Below, piece by piece: positions 27,818-36,894 of a stretch of 64,000 nucleotides of DNA. This stretch comes from Chondrinema litorale (GTDB lineage Bacteria; Bacteroidota; Bacteroidia; Cytophagales; Flammeovirgaceae): assembly GCF_026250525.1 (NCBI RefSeq), contig NZ_CP111043.1, positions 4,874,442-4,938,441 of the forward strand. Reading direction: 5' to 3'. The position numbers were made by a program, and so were the translations under genes. The notes below the pieces were generated by a model. It was not told the origin of the DNA. It ran no database searches and saw only the letters and a list, made by a program, of their open reading frames with translations. How positions within the stretch are numbered: position 1 is the stretch's first letter; every line of letters starts with the position of its first letter.

Positions 27818-29023
27818 ATGAAACTAAATAACACACCTTTCCAATTAACATACTGCACTAATATTCATCCGGGAGAAGATTGGGAAGAAACTTTCACACA
27901 ACTACAAAGTCATTTACCAGCAGTTAAAAAACAATTTTCTCCAAACGATCCATTTGGTGTTGGCTTAAGGCTTTCAGACAAAGCCAGTAAAGAATTATTA
28001 GAAGGAAATCATTTTGAAGAGTTCAAAAGCTGGCTAACTGAAAACGATTTGTATGTATTTACTATGAATGGTTTTCCATATGGTTCTTTCCATAGAACAG
28101 TGGTAAAAGATGATGTGCACACACCCGACTGGACAACAAAAGATAGACTAAATTATACAACTCGCCTATTCAATATTCTAAATGAGTTATTGCCAGCAGA
28201 TTTAAAAGAAGGTGGAATTTCAACTTCTCCTCTCTCCTATAAATATTGGCACAAATCACTCGATAAAGTATATGAAGAAGCAACTTTAAACTATGCTAAA
28301 ATTGCTTTACACCTATACAATATAAAGAAGCAAACTGGTAAAAGTATGCATCTGGATTTGGAGCCAGAACCAGATGGTGTACTAGAAAACACACCCGAAG
28401 TAATTGCTTATTTTGATAATTGGTTAATTCCTAAGGGAAGTGAATTTCTAGCTAAAGAATTAGGTTTGCCGAAACAAGAATGTGAAGAGATAATCAGAGA
28501 ACACATTCAACTCTGTTATGATGTTTGCCACTATGCCATTGCATTCGAAGAACCTGCTGAGGTATTTGCAGCTATGGAAAAAGCCAAAATAAAGATTGGC
28601 AAAATTCAGATTAGTGCAGCATTAAAAGCAGCATTTACTAAAGATACTACAGCAAATAAAGAAGTATTAGATGTACTCAAAAACTTCGAAGAGTCTACTT
28701 ATTTGCATCAGGTTATTGAACAAAATAACCAGAATGAACTAGTACAATATCGTGATTTAAATAAAGCATTAGAGAATTATAAAGAAGGAGAAGAAAAAGA
28801 ATGGAGAATCCATTTTCACGTTCCGCTCTTTTCTGATGACTATGATTTACTAAAATCTACCCGATCTGAAATTGAAAAAACACTCAAGTTCGTTCAAGAA
28901 AAACAAGGAGTTAATCATTTAGAAATTGAAACCTATACTTGGGAAGTATTACCAGAAAGATTTCAGAAAGATATTGATGAATCGATTGTGAGAGAATTAG
29001 AATGGGTAAAAAGCCAATTCTGA
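27818..29023 (+). CDS. eboE: EboE-type TIM-barrel protein (metabolite traffic protein)
   Basis: 401 residues with no signal peptide. It matches the EboE group of xylose-isomerase-like barrels: LTYCTNIHPGEDWEETF at the N-terminus, LYVFTMNGFPYGSFH, RLNYTTRLFNILNELLP, STSPLSYKYWH, MHLDLEPEPDGVLENT, LCYDVCHYAIAFEEP and WRIHFHVPLF. Acidic and His residues in LDLEPEPD, CYDVCHYA and IHFHVPLF form a likely metal site. The group acts with EboD and the EboC prenyltransferase in an unknown small-molecule pathway. The short leader after the upstream terminator leaves little space for a separate promoter, so read-through is likely. Confidence 0.88.
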   Translation: MKLNNTPFQLTYCTNIHPGEDWEETFTQLQSHLPAVKKQFSPNDPFGVGLRLSDKASKELLEGNHFEEFKSWLTENDLYVFTMNGFPYGSFHRTVVKDDVHTPDWTTKDRLNYTTRLFNILNELLPADLKEGGISTSPLSYKYWHKSLDKVYEEATLNYAKIALHLYNIKKQTGKSMHLDLEPEPDGVLENTPEVIAYFDNWLIPKGSEFLAKELGLPKQECEEIIREHIQLCYDVCHYAIAFEEPAEVFAAMEKAKIKIGKIQISAALKAAFTKDTTANKEVLDVLKNFEESTYLHQVIEQNNQNELVQYRDLNKALENYKEGEEKEWRIHFHVPLFSDDYDLLKSTRSEIEKTLKFVQEKQGVNHLEIETYTWEVLPERFQKDIDESIVRELEWVKSQF

Positions 29024-29043
29024 TTGATAATGATATAAAAAGA

Positions 29044-29072
29044 AAACCTGCCAATTGCATTGGCAGGTTTTT
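29044..29072 (+). terminator. Rho-independent terminator after eboE
   Basis: A 12-bp perfect stem (AAACCTGCCAAT with ATTGGCAGGTTT) around a 3-nt loop, followed by Ts. Confidence 0.9.
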
Positions 29073-29122
29073 CAAAAGAATTGAATTGTACACGGAGATA
29101 TTGTTATCTTCTCAGCTTTGTA

Positions 29123-29704
29123 TTAGAATTTAATACCTGCTGTTAAACTCAAAATGTTGTTTTTGGCATCAGAGAATTTATAAAGGTCTGTCATCCCAAG
29201 TTCGTAACTAAGATCGGCTGTTAGGAAGAGAATATCCACACCAACTCCGAACTTTGCTCCCCAGATTTTATCATTATACACATCTTTCGTGTAGCCAAAT
29301 GCATTGTCTTTTACACTTGTAACCCAAGATAATGATGGACCACCCGCAATTCTTAATGCAAATGGGTCTGTATCAATCAGTTTAACACCTACTTGCGCAG
29401 GAATGTGGAGCATATTTATAGTTGCATTATCTTTAATCTCGCCAAAGCTAGTGTCTCCAAATTCGCTTTTGCTAGTTAATTCGTTAGTTGATTTTACCCA
29501 GAATATTCCAGGGTTAAAGTAAATTTTATCTCCCATTCGGACGCTTCCTCCAAAAGTATATCCTATTCGACCTGTAGCTTCAGTTCCTTCGGGGTCGGTA
29601 GTTAAGGATGATGCGGTTAATCCAACTTGTGGATTTATAACCAGCTGGCAAAAAGCGTAATTTGAAAATAATAGACCTAAAACAATGAATGTTATTTTTT
29701 TCAT
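29123..29704 (-). CDS. Outer-membrane beta-barrel protein (porin family)
   Basis: 193 residues. Signal peptide ending NYAFCQ, then alternating amphipathic strands (VINPQVGLTASSLTTD, IGYTFGGSVRMGDKIYFNPGIFWVKST, INMLHIPAQVGVKLI, FALRIAGGPSLSWV, WGAKFGVGVDILFLTADLSYELGM) ending in ILSLTAGIKF with the terminal Phe of outer-membrane barrels. Resembles the small 8-strand OmpX/PorT-like barrels of Bacteroidota. It is on the opposite strand and splits eboE from the eboF-like gene, so it is an insertion in the group rather than part of its transcript. Confidence 0.85.
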   Translation of the reverse strand: MKKITFIVLGLLFSNYAFCQLVINPQVGLTASSLTTDPEGTEATGRIGYTFGGSVRMGDKIYFNPGIFWVKSTNELTSKSEFGDTSFGEIKDNATINMLHIPAQVGVKLIDTDPFALRIAGGPSLSWVTSVKDNAFGYTKDVYNDKIWGAKFGVGVDILFLTADLSYELGMTDLYKFSDAKNNILSLTAGIKF

Positions 29705-29995
29705 AATTTTCTATTTTCTGAAAAAATATTGTTAAGCCATTTTACGGAGAAGTATTAATTATGTTTGCAAAAGTTACATCTCAAAATTCTCAACAGATGT
29801 TAATTCATAATTTTGTATATTTAAACATCAAGTAAAGGATTAAAAAATTCACTCTCGTAAACCCTTTACTATCAGTCACTTATCAAATCATATTCAAACA
29901 AACCAATATCTTATTGCTCACAATAAGAATGGGTAAAAATTGATCATTATTTTTGAATATTGATTTTGTATTACATTAAATATTAAAGCCAGTAT

Positions 29996-31369
29996 ATGAA
30001 AAAAACCGTGGTTATCAATGTGGTTGGGCTTACATCCGGACTGATAGGAAAGCATACTCCTTTCTTAAATGAATGGAAAAACAAAGCAAAATCGGCACAA
30101 ATAAAACCTGTATTACCAGCAGTAACTTGCTCTTCTCAATATACTTACCTTACTGGAAAATGGCCAAGCGAACATGGCATAGTTGGTAATGGATGGTATT
30201 TTAGAGATGAGTGTGAAATAAAACTTTGGCGACAGTCTAATCATTTGGTTCAAGCTAACAAAGTTTGGGAGATAGCAGCCGAAAAAAACAAAGACTTTAC
30301 AAGTGCAAATATGTTTTGGTGGTACAATATGTACGCCTCTGTAGATTACTGTGTAACTCCCCGACCTGTTTATCCTTCAGATGGTAGAAAACTACCAGAT
30401 ATTTACTCCATGCCAATGGACATGCGAGAGAAACTACAAAAAGAACTTGGTGATTTTCCGCTATTTAACTTTTGGGGACCTAACTCAAACATAGTATGTA
30501 GTAAATGGATTGCAGATGCTTCTAAAATTGTAGAAGAATGGCACTCACCTACACTTACCCTTATTTATCTGCCACATCTAGATTACAACATGCAAAGATA
30601 TGGCAAAGATGACCCAAGAATACATAAAGATTTAGAAGAGATTGATGAAGTTTGCAAAGACCTCATTACTTTTTATGAGAATAAAGATGCTGAAGTTATA
30701 GTAGTTTCTGAATATGGAATTACCAATGTAAATAAACCCATCAACATCAATAGAATCTTTAGACAAAAGGGATACCTTTCTATAAAAGAAGATTTAGGAC
30801 TTGAATATCTCGATGCAGGAACATCCAAAGCATTTGCTGTTGCCGACCACCAAATCGCCCATGTGTATGTGAATGATAAATCTAAGTTAGCAGAAGTAAA
30901 ATCACTGCTAGAAAATACAGATGGTATAGAGCTAGTATTAGATGAAGAAGGAAAGAAAAAATACCATATAGATCATGAAAGAAGTGGCGAACTGGTTGTA
31001 GTTGCTGACAAAGATTCTTGGTTTACCTATTACTATTGGCTAGATGATAAAAAAGCACCAGATTATGCTAGAACAGTAGATATACATAGAAAACCTGGTT
31101 ACGATCCAGTAGAACTATTTCTTGATCCAGAAATAAAAGTACCTCTATTAAAAGTAGGTGGAATATTATTAAAAAAGAAGTTAGGGTTTAGGTACTTGAT
31201 GGACGTAATTCCGCTAACTCCTGAACTTGTAAAAGGCTCGCATGGCAGGTTAACAGAAGATCCAGAAGATCAGCCAATATTTATTAGCAATAAAGAAGGC
31301 TTGGAGGTAGACCAATCTATTGAACCAGTTGCTGTTTTTGATCTTATTTTGCAACACTTATTCAATTAA
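29996..31369 (+). CDS. eboF: EboF-like alkaline phosphatase superfamily phosphodiesterase
   Basis: 457 residues of the nucleotide pyrophosphatase/phosphodiesterase type, without a signal peptide. The nucleophile is probably Thr44 (PAVTCSSQYTYLTGKWPSEHGIVGNGW). YLPHLDYNMQRYG corresponds to the DxxGHxxG metal site but without its His, and VVSEYGI replaces the usual SDHGM, so two expected metal ligands appear changed; AVADHQIAH and GSHGRL retain other ligands. Whether the enzyme is active is therefore open. The link to ebo rests on position, about 970 nt past eboE with a beta-barrel gene between, and on the EboF group being alkaline-phosphatase-like. Other phosphodiesterase roles are possible. 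Confidence 0.72.
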   Translation: MKKTVVINVVGLTSGLIGKHTPFLNEWKNKAKSAQIKPVLPAVTCSSQYTYLTGKWPSEHGIVGNGWYFRDECEIKLWRQSNHLVQANKVWEIAAEKNKDFTSANMFWWYNMYASVDYCVTPRPVYPSDGRKLPDIYSMPMDMREKLQKELGDFPLFNFWGPNSNIVCSKWIADASKIVEEWHSPTLTLIYLPHLDYNMQRYGKDDPRIHKDLEEIDEVCKDLITFYENKDAEVIVVSEYGITNVNKPININRIFRQKGYLSIKEDLGLEYLDAGTSKAFAVADHQIAHVYVNDKSKLAEVKSLLENTDGIELVLDEEGKKKYHIDHERSGELVVVADKDSWFTYYYWLDDKKAPDYARTVDIHRKPGYDPVELFLDPEIKVPLLKVGGILLKKKLGFRYLMDVIPLTPELVKGSHGRLTEDPEDQPIFISNKEGLEVDQSIEPVAVFDLILQHLFN

Positions 31370-31505
31370 GTTAAGTGAATCAATCATTTCTTATGAGATT
31401 ATGTTGGATATATTAAGTAAACTAAGTTCTACAAATTAGTTTTGCAGAACTATAGCTGATTTATATACTATCAGTAATTAAGATTGATAATAGCAAACAA
31501 CCATT

Positions 31506-32165
31506 ATGATCAATAAAAAAGCAATTCTTGGAATGCTTATAATAGTTCTTCCCGGTGTAATTTTCGCTCTTATGCGATATGTCGGGAAGAATCATTATAT
31601 ACTCGAGCCAATAGAAACACCTACAATAGCAGGCTGTGAATCTTACACCGAAAATGGAGCTCATAAAGTACCTTCTTTCAGTATGTTAAATCAAGATAGT
31701 ACTGAATATACCGATCAAAAGCTCCAAGATAAAATTTATGTAGCCGAATTTTTCTTTTCTACTTGCCCTACAACCTGTGTTCAGATGACCTCTGAATTAT
31801 TAAGGGTTCAAGATTATTTTCAAGATAATGAAAACGTTAAAATAGTCTCCTACTCTGTAAACCCAGAATACGATACACCAGAAATTCTCAAATCTTATGC
31901 AAGTACTTATGGTATCAATACAGATTTCTGGACATTATTAACTGGTAGCAAAGAAGAAATATATGACATCGCTCGCTGTGGTTATTTTGTTGTGGCAAAA
32001 CCAGACGAGGCAGATGCTGCTAATTTTATCCATACAGACAAAGTGGTTTTAATCGATAAAGAAAAGCAGATAAGAGGTTATTACAATGCGACAGATCGAG
32101 AAGATGTAGACAGGCTTATAACCGAAATTCAGGTTATAATGCAAGAATACAGATTAAAATCATAA
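31506..32165 (+). CDS. SCO1/SenC copper chaperone family protein
   Basis: 219 residues: an N-terminal membrane anchor (about 6-24), then a thioredoxin fold with the copper-binding Cys87-x3-Cys91 (STCPTTC) and His176 (FIHTDKVVLID). These residues are the full Sco set. Sco proteins deliver copper to, or reduce, the CuA site of cytochrome c oxidase. It is followed at 47 nt by a DUF420 gene and then by a small CAMC protein, the set usually found at the end of a caa3/aa3 oxidase operon; no cox structural gene is in this window. Confidence 0.94.
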   Translation: MINKKAILGMLIIVLPGVIFALMRYVGKNHYILEPIETPTIAGCESYTENGAHKVPSFSMLNQDSTEYTDQKLQDKIYVAEFFFSTCPTTCVQMTSELLRVQDYFQDNENVKIVSYSVNPEYDTPEILKSYASTYGINTDFWTLLTGSKEEIYDIARCGYFVVAKPDEADAANFIHTDKVVLIDKEKQIRGYYNATDREDVDRLITEIQVIMQEYRLKS

Positions 32166-32212
32166 CTATCTCAAACAATGCATTTAGCAAATAAACTACA
32201 AATACTTAGCAT

Positions 32213-32761
32213 ATGAGTTCTATATCTAAAGCAAACGACAGTAAATATTTATGGCTAATTGGTGTACTTTCTGTAGTTATTCCAATAGCTGTTGCTGTTT
32301 TAATATTTAAACCAAGTTCTTTAATAGAGTTTGAAGGCAAATGGGTTTATCTTTTACCTCATATAAATGGTGTAATTAATACAGTTACAAGTATTTTTCT
32401 GCTTATAGGTGTTTATTTTATTAAAAATGGAAAGCGAAATTTACACGAATTGTGTATGACTGTTTCATTTGTTTTAGGATCTATCTTTTTAGTATCCTAT
32501 GTAGTTTACCATGCCTCTGTACCCTCAACTACTTTTGGCGGAGAAGGAGTTGTCCGTTATGTTTATTTCTTTTTGCTGTTGACACACATATTACTGTCTA
32601 TAATAGTGGTACCTTTCGTGTTAATGGCAATTTATCAGGCTTGGACTAAAAAATTAGAAAAACACAAAAAAACTGTAAAATATACGTTCCCGATTTGGTT
32701 GTATGTTTCAATAACAGGAGTAATTGTTTATATTATGATTAGTCCATATTATAATTTCTGA
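32213..32761 (+). CDS. DUF420 membrane protein
   Basis: 182 residues with five hydrophobic helices. Family features: PHINGVINTVTSIFLLIGVYFIKNGKRNLHELCMTVSFVLGSIFLVSYVVYH and LTHILLSIIVVPFVLMAIYQAW, with His residues in the helices (PHINGV, VYHAS, LTHILL) that resemble CtaM/DUF420 oxidase-assembly proteins. Probably needed for heme-copper oxidase maturation. Part of the SCO-DUF420-CAMC operon (47 nt after SCO, 27 nt before the next gene). Confidence 0.9.
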   Translation: MSSISKANDSKYLWLIGVLSVVIPIAVAVLIFKPSSLIEFEGKWVYLLPHINGVINTVTSIFLLIGVYFIKNGKRNLHELCMTVSFVLGSIFLVSYVVYHASVPSTTFGGEGVVRYVYFFLLLTHILLSIIVVPFVLMAIYQAWTKKLEKHKKTVKYTFPIWLYVSITGVIVYIMISPYYNF

Positions 32762-32788
32762 TTATATTAATTGAATATTTAGAATATC

Positions 32789-33061
32789 ATGAAACGATTC
32801 ATTATAATATCTATACTAACTATTTTAAGTGTTGGAAATGAGTTATTTGCACAATGTGCAATGTGTAGAGTTTCAGTAGAAAACAATATTGCCGCTGGAG
32901 ACACTTCTTTAGCATCTTCACTCAATACTGGGATATTATATTTAATGGTAATGCCCTATTTGATGTTGATCGTAATTGCTTATTTCTGGTTTAAGAATAG
33001 CAAAAAAGAAACAGCTCAAAGATTAAAGTTAGAACAAATAATTAAATCGAAACTTTCTTAG
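32789..33061 (+). CDS. Small membrane protein with CAMC motif
   Basis: 90 residues. Signal or anchor helix (about 3-20), then QCAMCR (Cys23 and Cys26), a short loop, a second hydrophobic helix (ILYLMVMPYLMLIVIAYFWF) and a basic tail. Proteins of this form commonly accompany SCO and DUF420 genes in Bacteroidota; the CxxC pair suggests metal or redox function, perhaps in oxidase assembly. No experimental role known to me. Third gene of the operon. Confidence 0.8.
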   Translation: MKRFIIISILTILSVGNELFAQCAMCRVSVENNIAAGDTSLASSLNTGILYLMVMPYLMLIVIAYFWFKNSKKETAQRLKLEQIIKSKLS

Positions 33062-33146
33062 CAGATAGTACGATTATTGCCTAGTTATAGTCACTAACAC
33101 TATCTACTAACAGAAAGACAATTATTTTTAAACTAAAATTTTTTGC

Positions 33147-36100
33147 ATGCCTGCCAGGAGATTTATATATCTTTTGTTGGCTGGCTTTTCGCTAATACTG
33201 GCAATCCTTTTTAAAGACCTTTATCTTACTACAGGAAATAAAGAACTGTATCTAAGCAGAATAAAAGAGAATTATAAAAGAGAATCTGGTATTGCTGATG
33301 AAGCCATTTTTAACCTGAAAAGTAAATTAACTTCAGAAGAAGGAGTTTCTTTTAGCAAGCTACTTACTGAAGATAAGTACCCTGTGTTTCTATATGCCAA
33401 TGGGAAGCTTATTTACTGGTCTCACCATCAATTCGATATTGAATACGAAGATATTCAAGGTTACTTTCTTGAAAAATGTATCCAAACTGAAAATGCAATA
33501 TATGTTGTAAAGAAATCTATAGATAACATTGATAATACAGAGTACGAAATTGTATCACTGATACCGATCAATTTTAGCTTTGATATTGAAAATAAATATC
33601 TAAAGTCTGAGCTTAATCCAGATATATTTCCAACTCAAGGTGTTACCATTACATTAGGCAAAGACTTAGGAGATTTTCAGGTTTACAATAATTATAACAC
33701 CTATCTATTCTCAGTAAACTTTACCACAACCTTTTCATATTTTGCTGAAAAAGAGTGGATTATACTTTTCTTTACAGGAGTATTTACAATTTTCTTATTG
33801 CTATTTATAAGAAGGCAAGTAAATAGTTTTATCAGATTTGGTTACGAAAGGTTGGCTTTTTTCTTTCTAGCTTTCTCTTTAATTTTTCTACGAGGATTAA
33901 TGCTTTATTTTAAAGTGCCTCACAGAATTATAGAAACTAATATCTTTTCTAGTGAGATCTATTCTGCTTCTATTATAAATCCAAGTATCGGAGATTTATT
34001 TCTTAATGTACTCTGTATCAGTATTTTAATAGCATTTGTTTCTAAAAATATTACTGGCTTAATTAGTATAAAGAAATTACTAAAACTAAACAGTTCTTTT
34101 AAAGACTTTATCTCTGTTAACTTAGTAATTCTCACATATTTCTCCTCCTACAGTATTTTTCTAATACTAGAAGATATATACTTCAATTCTCAAATTACAC
34201 TCGATATCACATCGGAGTTTAACTTTTTAGAGCCAGTTAAACTTTTGTGTTTGTTCACTTTTGTTCTTTCTGTAATTGTATATTTTCTGGTTTGTAATAT
34301 CTTTTCTAAGGTATTACTAAAAATAGGACAAAGCCTTTATAAAATTACTATTGTCTTTGTAATTGGTAGTTTGATTTTCTACGCTTTCTCATTATTCCTG
34401 AAAATTGAGAATATTGTAATTTTCAATGTTAATGCGATCTATTTTGCGAGCATTACCTATTTCAACTTTCCAAGATTCTTAAACAGAACAAATTACAGCA
34501 CTTTTATTTACCTTTTTTACTGTGCTTTGTGTACTGCAATTATTGGAGCATATGCCATTTATTTGTTTGATCAAACTCGCGATTTAGAAAATAAGAACAA
34601 ATATGCGAATCTGCTACTTATAGAAAATGATCCATTAGGAGAATTCTCATTGAGCCAGATCGTACAGAAAATTGCTGAAGACCAAACTATTAAAAACTCC
34701 TTCATTTCTAAACCTATCGATAGTGATTTTATCAGACGGAAAGTAAAAAGAGATTTTATTACCAGATATTTTGACAAATATGATCTGGAAATAAGGCTCT
34801 TCGATGAGATGGGAGAACCACTAGCAGGCATAGCTAACTTCAATACACTCAAAAGAATTTACAATCAGAAGAAATTTATTACAGATTATAAAGATGTATA
34901 TTTTGCTAACGAATTAGCAACTGGTAATAACAAATACATTTGCCTTATACAGATTAACAGAATGGATTCTACTGTTGGCCATCTGGCAATGGATTTTACT
35001 TTAAAAAAGAGTATTCCGAACAGTATCTACCCTCCATTTGTAGATAAAAGATTTGAAGATTTAAGGAGGTATAAAGATTACAGCTACGCCATTTATTTGG
35101 ATGACAGATTGATGTACAGTTACGGTGGCTATAATTATGACAACAAGTTTCTTAGTTTGTTTGAACACGAAAAAGGTTTCTTTAAAACTGAGATTGAAAC
35201 TGATGATCACAAGCATTTTAGAGTGCCGGGAGAAAAAAATAAGAACATCATCATTTCATCAGAGAAATACCCACCCAAAAACATACTTTCCAACTTCTCA
35301 TTCTTGTATTTGGTATTGGTTTTCTGTATGATGTTTCTGGTATTGTACATCAATTACTCACCAGAGAAAAAAGATACAATTAGTCTTAACTTTTCTACTA
35401 GAATACAACTGTATTTAAATCTGGCTTTCTTTCTCCCACTAATTATTATTAGTGCTATCATTATCAGTATTTTGAGTACTGGTAACCAAAGTGAAACAGA
35501 AAGTTTCTATTTAGAAAAAGCTCAAACTGTAAGTACAAATATTGCAGAAGATATTCTCGATTTTAATAATAAGCACATCGATAGGGATGTACTCACAGAT
35601 AGGGTTATCGAGATTGCTAAACTTACTCAGTCGGATATTAACTTGTATGACAAAGCTGGCAGATTACTCGCGCCTAGCCAGGGTTATATATTTGAAAATC
35701 ACCTTTTAGCTAACTTGGTAAACCCAAAGGCTTTTGCCAATATCATAGAAAAAAACCAAGCGAAAATGATGCTCGAGGAAAAAGTTGGTGACTTCAACTT
35801 TAACTCTGCATATGTAGGAATTAAATCTCCTGAAAATGGGGAAACCCTTGGTATTGTGAGTGTGCCTTTCTTCGGTTCTAAAGATAAGCTTGAGCAACAA
35901 ATTATCGAAGTAATCTCAAACATCTTACAGGTGTTTACTTTACTTTTCATTATTCTATTCTTGCTATCACTTTTCTCAGTTAGATCACTTACAAAACCAC
36001 TTGTGCTAATCACACAGAAAATTAAAAAGGTGAGTTTATCTGGGCATAATGAACCTCTCGACTATCATTCAGACGATGAGATTGGATTGCTTGTAGGCGA

Positions 36101-36845
36101 ATACAACAAAATGATTTTAAAGTTAGAAGAAAGCCGTGCGGCACTTGCCCGAAGTGAAAAAGAAACAGCTTGGAGAGAAATGGCAAAGCAGGTTGCCCAT
36201 GAAATTAAAAACCCATTAACTCCAATGAAGCTTTCATTGCAACAACTAGAAAGGGTGTTAAATGGAAGTGATTCTAGAGCGAAAAGGGTAATTACCATGC
36301 TACTCGACCAGATCGAAACGTTGAACGACATTACTACTTCATTCTCATCTTTTGCTAAAATGCCACTACCACAAGATGAGCTTTTTGAGTTATCTACAAT
36401 TCTAAAGCAAACAATTGCTTTGCATGGTAATTCAACTAAATCTATTATAGAAACAGAAATTCCCGAAGGTGAGTTTTATGTAAATGGAGACTCTAAATTA
36501 ATGGGTAGAATATTTACCAACCTAATTCTAAATGGCATACAAGCTGTACCAACTGGTAAAACTCCAAATATTAGTATAAAGCTCAACTATGTTTCACAAA
36601 ACAAGATATTAATTGAGTTTAGTGATAATGGTTTGGGAATTCCTGAACATATTCAAAGTAAAATTTTCATTCCTAATTTTAGCACCAAATCTACTGGCTC
36701 AGGTATTGGACTAGCTATAGCCAAAAGAGGCATAGAACACTCTGGTGGAAATATATGGTTTGAGTCTGAAATTGGTATAGGCACTTCATTTTTTATAGAG
36801 ATGCCGCTAGCTATAAAGCCTCAAGAAAAAGAACCTATTACATAA
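33147..36845 (+). CDS. Large NtrY-like sensor histidine kinase
   Basis: 1232 residues, far longer than NtrY (about 750). It has several N-terminal and central membrane helices (about 5-22, 200-225, then a polytopic stretch about 230-480), two periplasmic regions, a further helix (about 715-735), another pair flanking a sensor-like domain, HAMP (about 930-990), HisKA with the phospho-acceptor His1018 (MAKQVAHEIKNPLTPMKLSL) and a HATPase with N box NLILNGIQAVP, DNGLGIP and GSGIGLAIAKRG. The catalytic half is intact. No response regulator (NtrX-type) lies beside it, so the partner is elsewhere. Starts 85 nt after the CAMC gene; ends with a bidirectional terminator. Confidence 0.93.
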   Translation: MPARRFIYLLLAGFSLILAILFKDLYLTTGNKELYLSRIKENYKRESGIADEAIFNLKSKLTSEEGVSFSKLLTEDKYPVFLYANGKLIYWSHHQFDIEYEDIQGYFLEKCIQTENAIYVVKKSIDNIDNTEYEIVSLIPINFSFDIENKYLKSELNPDIFPTQGVTITLGKDLGDFQVYNNYNTYLFSVNFTTTFSYFAEKEWIILFFTGVFTIFLLLFIRRQVNSFIRFGYERLAFFFLAFSLIFLRGLMLYFKVPHRIIETNIFSSEIYSASIINPSIGDLFLNVLCISILIAFVSKNITGLISIKKLLKLNSSFKDFISVNLVILTYFSSYSIFLILEDIYFNSQITLDITSEFNFLEPVKLLCLFTFVLSVIVYFLVCNIFSKVLLKIGQSLYKITIVFVIGSLIFYAFSLFLKIENIVIFNVNAIYFASITYFNFPRFLNRTNYSTFIYLFYCALCTAIIGAYAIYLFDQTRDLENKNKYANLLLIENDPLGEFSLSQIVQKIAEDQTIKNSFISKPIDSDFIRRKVKRDFITRYFDKYDLEIRLFDEMGEPLAGIANFNTLKRIYNQKKFITDYKDVYFANELATGNNKYICLIQINRMDSTVGHLAMDFTLKKSIPNSIYPPFVDKRFEDLRRYKDYSYAIYLDDRLMYSYGGYNYDNKFLSLFEHEKGFFKTEIETDDHKHFRVPGEKNKNIIISSEKYPPKNILSNFSFLYLVLVFCMMFLVLYINYSPEKKDTISLNFSTRIQLYLNLAFFLPLIIISAIIISILSTGNQSETESFYLEKAQTVSTNIAEDILDFNNKHIDRDVLTDRVIEIAKLTQSDINLYDKAGRLLAPSQGYIFENHLLANLVNPKAFANIIEKNQAKMMLEEKVGDFNFNSAYVGIKSPENGETLGIVSVPFFGSKDKLEQQIIEVISNILQVFTLLFIILFLLSLFSVRSLTKPLVLITQKIKKVSLSGHNEPLDYHSDDEIGLLVGEYNKMILKLEESRAALARSEKETAWREMAKQVAHEIKNPLTPMKLSLQQLERVLNGSDSRAKRVITMLLDQIETLNDITTSFSSFAKMPLPQDELFELSTILKQTIALHGNSTKSIIETEIPEGEFYVNGDSKLMGRIFTNLILNGIQAVPTGKTPNISIKLNYVSQNKILIEFSDNGLGIPEHIQSKIFIPNFSTKSTGSGIGLAIAKRGIEHSGGNIWFESEIGIGTSFFIEMPLAIKPQEKEPIT

Positions 36846-36876
36846 AAAAAGCAGTATGAGAATACTGCTTTTTTTA
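36843..36876. terminator. Bidirectional terminator between kinase and DUF1080 genes
   Basis: GCAGTAT pairs with ATACTGC around GAGA, extended by the upstream A-run and downstream T-run, so it serves both convergent genes. Confidence 0.85.
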
Positions 36877-36894
36877 TGTGCATTAGCTAAATTA

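Noticed and set aside
27818..29023. EboE as a xylose isomerase or endonuclease IV
   Set aside because: Only the barrel fold is shared; the conserved motifs and its place after EboD match the ebo group instead.
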